From positions 22,413,208 to 22,477,207 of the forward strand of contig NW_020312966.1 in assembly GCF_003265705.1 (NCBI RefSeq): DNA of 64,000 bases, read 5' to 3'. How positions within the stretch are numbered: the stretch's first letter is position 1; every line of letters starts with the position of its first letter. Source of the stretch: Callorhinus ursinus. Its lineage: Eukaryota > Chordata > Mammalia > Carnivora > Otariidae. A program made the position numbers and the translations under genes. Under the pieces are notes generated by a model. The model saw only the letters and a list, made by a program, of their open reading frames with translations. It was not told where the DNA came from and did not search any database. Shown here in pieces: positions 58,639 to 64,000 of this stretch.

Positions 58639-58735
58639 TGATACTGTTACAAATAAGTGATTGAATAAACACGGATTCAAATCAGTATACTGATTTGATA
58701 CAGTATCTGATACAAATAAGTGATTGGATGGATTA
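58639..58735. repeat. Perfect 22-bp palindrome between two direct repeats
   Basis: 58677-58687 (TCAAATCAGTA) is the exact reverse complement of 58688-58698, with no spacer. The flanking direct repeats 'acaaataagtgattg' lie at about 58649-58663 and 58711-58725. A further small inverted pair 'gatac a gtatc' follows the palindrome. Confidence 0.85.
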
Positions 58736-58929
58736 AAAAAATGGGGAAGGAATAGACAAATTTCCACTGCAGAAGAATTTCAAATAATTTATGTAAACCC
58801 TCCATCTTCAGAAAAGGTGGAGCATAGCTCCCCACTCCTTAACTTGCTGGCTGCAGGTGCTGACTGCCTTCTGGAAGGTGCTGTATGGATAGCAGGAGAA
58901 AACAGGGGATTTTACGGTGTAGGACAAAC
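58736..58929. other. No recognisable feature
   Basis: Short noncoding spacer. Confidence 0.4.
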
Positions 58930-59490
58930 ACTATTCTCATTCAGATTTCCATCATCCTACTGTAATGTCCTATTTCTGCACCAGGATCCCATCCAGAGTA
59001 CCACATTGCATTTATTTGTCTTGTCTCCTTAGGCTTCCCTTTCTTGGCTGTGACAATTTCTCAGAGTTTTTCTATTTCTTTTCTGGTGACCTTGACTGGT
59101 TTGAAGAGTGCTGGTCAGGTATTTTTAGAACACTCCTCTGTTGGAATGTGTCTGATATTTTTCTCATGATTAGACAGGTGTGGGTTCCTGAGAGGAAGAC
59201 CACAGACATAAAGTACCATATTCATTGCATCATATCAAGGGTACATATTTTCAACAGGACTTAGCACTGTTGGTGTTGACCTTGGTCAACCAGCTTAGGT
59301 AGTATTTGTGAGGTTTCTCCCCTGAAACGTTATTCTTACCACTCCTTCCTTTTCTCACTGTCCTCTTTGGGACAGCCCACATGTAAGAATATTGATTGTT
59401 GGATGTATGAGAATTCTCTGTACTGTCTTCACGATTTTCTGTAAATCTAAAAACTGTTCTAAAATGTAAAGTTTACTTTAAAAAAATCAA
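58930..59490. mobile_element. L1ME 3' region with inverted 5' part
   Basis: 58930-59390 is antisense L1ME 3' untranslated region ('accaggatcccatccagagt', 'gaccttgactggtttgaaga', 'catatcaagggtacatattt', 'ttgaccttggtcaaccagct'). 59398-59490 is the terminal 3' end in sense orientation ('ctctgtactgtcttcacgat', 'tctgtaaatctaaaaactgt', 'taaagtttactt'). The order is that of a 5'-inverted insertion. Confidence 0.6.
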
Positions 59491-62400
59491 TCAGCTCTAC
59501 TACTTTATATGATAATCCCCCTATAGTGTGGAAACTGATGAGAACCCGAGTTCAATAGAATAGCTTCTGCAGAAGAAATATTATTTATTCGTTCTATCTA
59601 AAAACCTAGAAACTTGCTACTGCTAAGCAAATCAATGAGAATCTTTGATCACATTGGGTTGTATTTCCATCTTACATTTAGCTCCAGGAAAATAAATTCT
59701 AAGCATGAGAATGGCAAATAGAGATTTTCATACAGACAAAAATCTTAATAGTGGCCTGCAGATTAGAATAAAATTGGTTTTATACAGGGCAGTGGTCCCG
59801 ATGCAGAGCATTAATATTTGTACCCAACCCATCTAAACTACTTCGCGTGATTCTTACTTTAGATTCATTGCGTGTGGTGGGGTTCAATGGATAGAGATAT
59901 ACCAATGTTCAATAGTTTTGCCCAATAGCACTGCTAAGCTCCTTCTTCCTTTGAATGTATCAAGTTAACTAGCTTTAACCTCAGCACATACAGAAAATTC
60001 TAGCTTCTAAAACGTGCTTAAATGCAATGAATTTTTGCTCTTTCATCTAGAATTTATACATTTTAAAACGTATATGTAAAATGTGTCCCTCTCCTAGCAA
60101 TTTTGCCTGGGTAAAACCATCTCAAATGGAATCCTTTTCTAGTAAGATTTTCAATTCACAGAGGTTAGCCTGTCTTTTCCTTTCTGGATAATCAGATATC
60201 ATCTTACATGTTAATTATCATGTTTCCAAGGATATGAAAGAGCAAATATTCTAAAAATGCTATTGATGAAGCCGATCATTTATATTCAGAAAACACTGAA
60301 AAAAACCCCATAATCTTCAGAATAAGAATCATAAGACACACAGCATGTTTCATTTGTATTAGCAAAATTTTAGGATTTCTAATCCCTAATTCCAGTGATA
60401 ATATATTCAGCAGTATTACCTTACTGTGTCAAATGTGTTCTGTTATATAGCTTGCTTTCTAAGAATCCTTTGTAACACCTTCAAAATTAAACTAGGGTCT
60501 GTTCATGCCAAAACAGCACATTAAAAAAATTATTACCAGAGTTCATTAAATGCAAACTGGAAGACAATGTGATATTTTCAAGCTTTGAGATGTCATATAT
60601 GATATTCTATGTACTAATATTCTTTAATGTGCCACTCAAAATGCATATTTCTTAACTATAGAGTAATATTCTGATCTGATAGACTCTGAACTATTGGCAT
60701 ATAGGAAAAGTAGATATAAATTATATTTTTCTTCTCTTGTGATATAATACATGAGAAAGATAATTCTTTTAATTTCCAATATTTTTCTTAACTCTTAAAT
60801 TCTGTTTCTCATTGTCCACCCTGTGTCGCCATGGTTTGTAAGAAAGTCTACTTATTCATTTTTTATTTATTCGGTTCATTTTTTTTCCATTTAAGGAGAA
60901 GAGTATTAAAAACTCTTCCCCTAGACAGTCTGTATTAAAAATTATCTCCATAAGAGCTTCGGGTTAGAAAAAGGGCCTGTAACTGGATGTAAAATGTGCA
61001 ACTTTGTTCTTATTCCCATGTGCTATTGATAACCAGATCAATGTTTTTTGGGGGGAATGTAACTGGAAAGTGTAATGAATCCAAAAATCTCATTTAGTGT
61101 TCATGAGTCCGAAGCCAATTTTTCTCTTCCGGTTCATAAATTGAGTATAGCACATAATTGTGACAAGCTATAGACATGCATTATCCATTTTTATGAAAAA
61201 TATAATGCTTAGGGGATTGGGACTTATACATTTTCTGTGGCTTTTGTTAACAAGCATATGAGATGCTGATCTTTTTGAATTAAGACCTCACATTTAAAAG
61301 CAAAATTACAGGCAAACCTACAAAAACAACACCTTCAAAGAAAGAAAGAAAGAAAGAAAACACTAAACCTTCAAAACCAACAACAAAACTTACCAAAATA
61401 AATCCAAACCATAAACAAAACTGTCTCATTTATTAAACTGTAAGTTAAATGAAGAAACATTAAAAGATTTGAGCTGACGGACCCAGTGATCTCTTACTGC
61501 TCTGAGCTGCAGTGCAAAAGACAAGGAGATATTGAAAATGTCAGTAAAAATTCCATTTTACGATACTCCTGCTAAACAAGAAAAGGCATTTGTCTTTGGC
61601 ATCGAATTATTTAAGAGGCAAGAGGCAAAGGTAGAAAAAATAATTGACTCTATAAAAAAAATGTAATTTAATTGACCACACTGGCTGCAGGGAGAAAGGT
61701 CTAGCAGCATCTGTAGTCTCTTAGAGGAAGCTCTCTCTTCCAGTCAGACTCGGGACAAAATTCATTCATCCAATAAAGTATGAGTGAAGAGCATTACCTC
61801 ATGTCAGAAAATTCTCATTGGCTGGTCCAAGAGAGGAGAGAAAAGAAAAATCCTGGCAAATTTAATCTCATTGATGTTTACATATATTTTAGTTGTGATG
61901 GTTTCAGCCTTATTGTTAAGAAAGTCTTGTTAGCTCTCTGCTCTGGACAATGTCAATTACTTCTTTGGACTCTCTCGTTTGATTTAGTCCCATGAACAAG
62001 GCAATTCCTGCTATGAATTTTCTCCTAGTCAGTGGGAGGAAAAGAGAGCAGTGCATTTCATTGGGTTGTTATAACAGTAGAAATGACTAAACCTGTTTTA
62101 AATAATATGTAACATAATGTATAATTATCTGAATTGAAAGATACAACTAGTCATTTAAAAGTTCTACAGCATTTCTACAACATAATCATATATATTACAT
62201 ATATTATGTGTATATTACATATATATAATTGTGTTCTTTGAAAATACTGTTTTGAATTTTTTTATTTTTTTGTTTTCATTCAAGTGCTTATTGGCTTTCT
62301 ATGAAAATCCTCTTTTACTTCTTATTGGCTTTTCCCAGAATTTCCAATCTAAAGCTATCAATCATTCATGCTAAAAAAAAAAAATTAAGTTGAAGTAGTC

Positions 62401-62965
62401 TCCAAATCCTCGTTTTAAATTGCCAAAAACTGTGATATTTCTTGAATCTCTAGATAACTGGTTCTTTCACAATCACAATAGACCCTCCTTCTTAAGTCAC
62501 TTAAATGTGCCAATAATGACTTCATTCTTTATTAAACAACCAAATTTGAACCAGAAACTCTGGCTGTTTTAGGGTGCTATGTTCTCTATGTACAAGTAGA
62601 ATTTTTTTTTAGCACAATTATATTTTCACTGGAGACTGATGCCACAGTCATTACTCCTCCAGATCTCAAACTCTGAAGCGACTGTCAGCTCCCAAAGGAC
62701 AGAAGCTACAGAACTATTCAGTGTTCAAGAAAGAAGATCAGGAAAGTCAGCATGCAATATACCACCATTATAACATGAACCTGCATAGCTGCTCCAAAGA
62801 GAAGATAATGTCACTTAACCCAGCTTGTGACAAGAGACATTTCTGATTATGTTAGTTCTGACACCAAGAGTCCAGCTGCCAAGTCAAACTGAGTTTGAAT
62901 CAATATGCTCATTTACACAGAGATACACAAATGCAAGATCTCACATTAGAAATGTGAAAAGAATC
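59491..62965. other. Quiet AT-rich noncoding DNA
   Basis: A GAAA run at 61338-61359 and a TA-rich tract near 62180-62230 are the only clear features. No gene or named repeat is recognised. Confidence 0.5.
61338..61359. repeat. (GAAA)5 microsatellite
   Basis: Five consecutive GAAA units end in 'aacac'. Confidence 0.9.
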
Positions 62966-63034
62966 AAAATGTTATTGTTTATGTTCTCTCTTTTAAATAA
63001 ATAAAAAAATTAAAAAATGTTATTGTTTATGTTC
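62966..63034 (+). mobile_element. SINE insertion reduced to its tail
   Basis: A 21-bp sequence at 62966-62986 (starting 'aaaatgttattg', ending 'tatgttc') is repeated exactly at 63014-63034. Between them are only 27 bases, 62987-63013, reading 'tctcttttaaataaataaaa' then 'aaattaa', which is like the CT-rich end and AAAT tail of a CAN-SINE. The layout is that of a retrotransposition event truncated almost to nothing. A slippage origin is less likely. Confidence 0.75.
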
Positions 63035-63139
63035 AGCATATGGCTTGAAGTCATTTAAAAACTAACGATTGCCACTACCAATAGATCTAGAATTTCTGGT
63101 TCATATTAACCCCACTTATGAGTAAGGTGAAATTGGCAT
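63035..63139. other. No recognisable feature
   Basis: Short spacer. Confidence 0.4.
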
Positions 63140-63358
63140 ATGACAACTCTTTTTCTTTGAAAGATTTTATTTATTTATTTATTTGAGAGAGAGAAAGAGC
63201 ACAAGTGGGAGAGGGGCAGAGAGAGAGGGAGAAGCAGACTCCCTGCTGAGCAGGCGGCCTGACGTGGGGCTCCATCCAGGGACTCTGGGATCGTGATCTG
63301 AGCCCAAGGCAGATGCTTAACTGACTGAGCTACCCAGGTGCCCATGACAACTCTTTTT
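63140..63358 (-). mobile_element. CAN-SINE, minus strand, with 15-bp target duplication
   Basis: The body 63155-63343 shows 'aagattttatttatttattt', GA-rich text, 'gactccctgctgagcaggcg' and 'actgagctacccaggtgccc'. Duplication 'atgacaactcttttt' is exact at 63140-63154 and 63344-63358. Confidence 0.96.
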
Positions 63359-63428
63359 AAGATCTAAACTCCAAAATAGTTCTCTGACATATCAGGGACA
63401 ATATATCTATCTTGAAAAATACAAATGT

Positions 63429-64000
63429 ATTCATTCTTTGATTCAGCAAAATTTACTAAGTTCATACTTGGTGCCAGAAGAATACAGCACAGTGGCAGAT
63501 AGAACAAGCAAGGTCCCTGCTCTTAAGGAAGATCTGAGGCAGAGAGCCTGGGTGGCTCAGTCGGTTAAGCGTCTGCCTTTGGCTCAGGTCATGATCCAGG
63601 GGTCTTAGGATCAAGCCCACATCAGGCTCCCTGCTCAGTGGTGAGTCGGCTTCTCCCTCTGCCCCTCCCCCCTGCTCATACTCTCTCTCTCTCAAATAAA
63701 TAAATAAATAAATAAATAAAATCTTTACAAAAAATATTTTTAAAAAGGAAGATCTGCATCAATAAACAAGTAAATAAATAATAAATAAAACAGATAATAA
63801 CTGTGATAACTGCCATCTATAGAGAAAATGAAAAAGGAAATTGTACAAGGGAGTGATTGGAAGATTGTCACTTTGAATCAGGTGGTCAGGGAAAGCCCTT
63901 TGAACTTTGACTCTATGTTAATTTTGATCACAAACCAAGGAAAGATTTTAAACAGGAATACATAGTATCATTCCTTTTTTTTTCCCCTCTTAAAGAACAC
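63429..64000 (-). mobile_element. L2 LINE split by a SINE
   Basis: Plus-strand 'tattcattctttgattcagc', 'gcaaggtccctgctcttaag' at 63429-63536 is the reverse complement of the L2 3' end. After the SINE it resumes at 63757 with 'cagataataactgtgataac', 'gtggtcagggaaagcccttt' and 'gaactttgactc'. It may run past the window edge. Confidence 0.65.
63525..63756 (+). mobile_element. CAN-SINE inside an L2
   Basis: The body 63537-63744 includes 'gcctgggtggctcagtcggt', 'taagcgtctgcctttggctc', 'aggctccctgctcagtggtg', a CT-run and an extended (AAAT)n tail. Duplication 'aaggaagatctg' is exact at 63525-63536 and 63745-63756. The insertion splits an antisense L2. Confidence 0.95.

Noticed and set aside
63544..63744. 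tRNA-like A and B boxes in the SINEs as tRNA genes
   Set aside because: They belong to tRNA-Lys-derived CAN-SINE heads followed by SINE bodies and tails. No intact cloverleaf with an acceptor stem is present.

Overview
The window reads as mammalian nuclear DNA: AT-rich, CpG-poor, full of decayed retrotransposons and microsatellites, and with no long open reading frame. It comes from a carnivoran. Fourteen tRNA-Lys-derived CAN-SINEs carry the head 'gcgcctgggtggctcag', a CT-rich stretch and an (AAAT)n 'aaaatcttta' tail. The younger copies have the body usual in arctoid caniforms (bears, seals, mustelids, raccoon-like animals) rather than dogs or cats. The 3' ends of carnivore-type L1 elements, recognisable from 'gcataacac' and 'taatcaccatacattac', agree with this. 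Species and locus cannot be fixed from the sequence alone.

I found no protein-coding exon, processed pseudogene, tRNA, rRNA or other RNA gene that I could support. All open reading frames are short (up to about 130 codons, apart from an artefact inside a tetranucleotide repeat), show no family motif except debris of L1 reverse transcriptase, and lie in repeats or unremarkable sequence. The window is best described as intergenic or deep intronic.

Layout. 1-8.3 kb: mostly single-copy-looking DNA with L2, MaLR and MER5 remnants and two perfect short palindromes. 8.3-12.75 kb: A-rich L1 debris, then a 5'-truncated sense-strand L1 with an inverted slice in its reverse transcriptase and a SINE with clear target-site duplications. 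13-18.3 kb: three SINEs, an L1 5'-region fragment, a MIR and a GC-rich block I cannot explain. 18.3-25.5 kb: quiet DNA with an antisense L1ME, MER5 and one SINE. 25.5-26.3 kb: two CpG clusters, the best candidate for regulatory sequence. 27.5-34.3 kb: MaLR LTR, a G-quadruplex motif, an antisense L2 broken by an LTR and a hAT element, a palindromic-ended DNA transposon and an L1 tail. 34.3-44.9 kb: quiet DNA, three SINEs and several L1 3' ends. 46.7-48.2 kb: a purine tract and a 1.1-kb GATA-type satellite containing a 100-N assembly gap. 48.3-51 kb: three same-strand SINEs and two L1 fragments. 51-64 kb: quiet DNA with antisense L1, a rearranged L1ME, three full SINEs, one SINE insertion reduced to its tail, and an L2.

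Nothing here forms a gene system. The informative content is the insertion history: target-site duplications, nesting order, inversions and truncations, plus a few sequence islands (CpG clusters, palindromes, a G-quadruplex motif) worth testing for conservation. Repeat family calls rest on recalled consensus patterns, without alignment; subfamily names are approximate.
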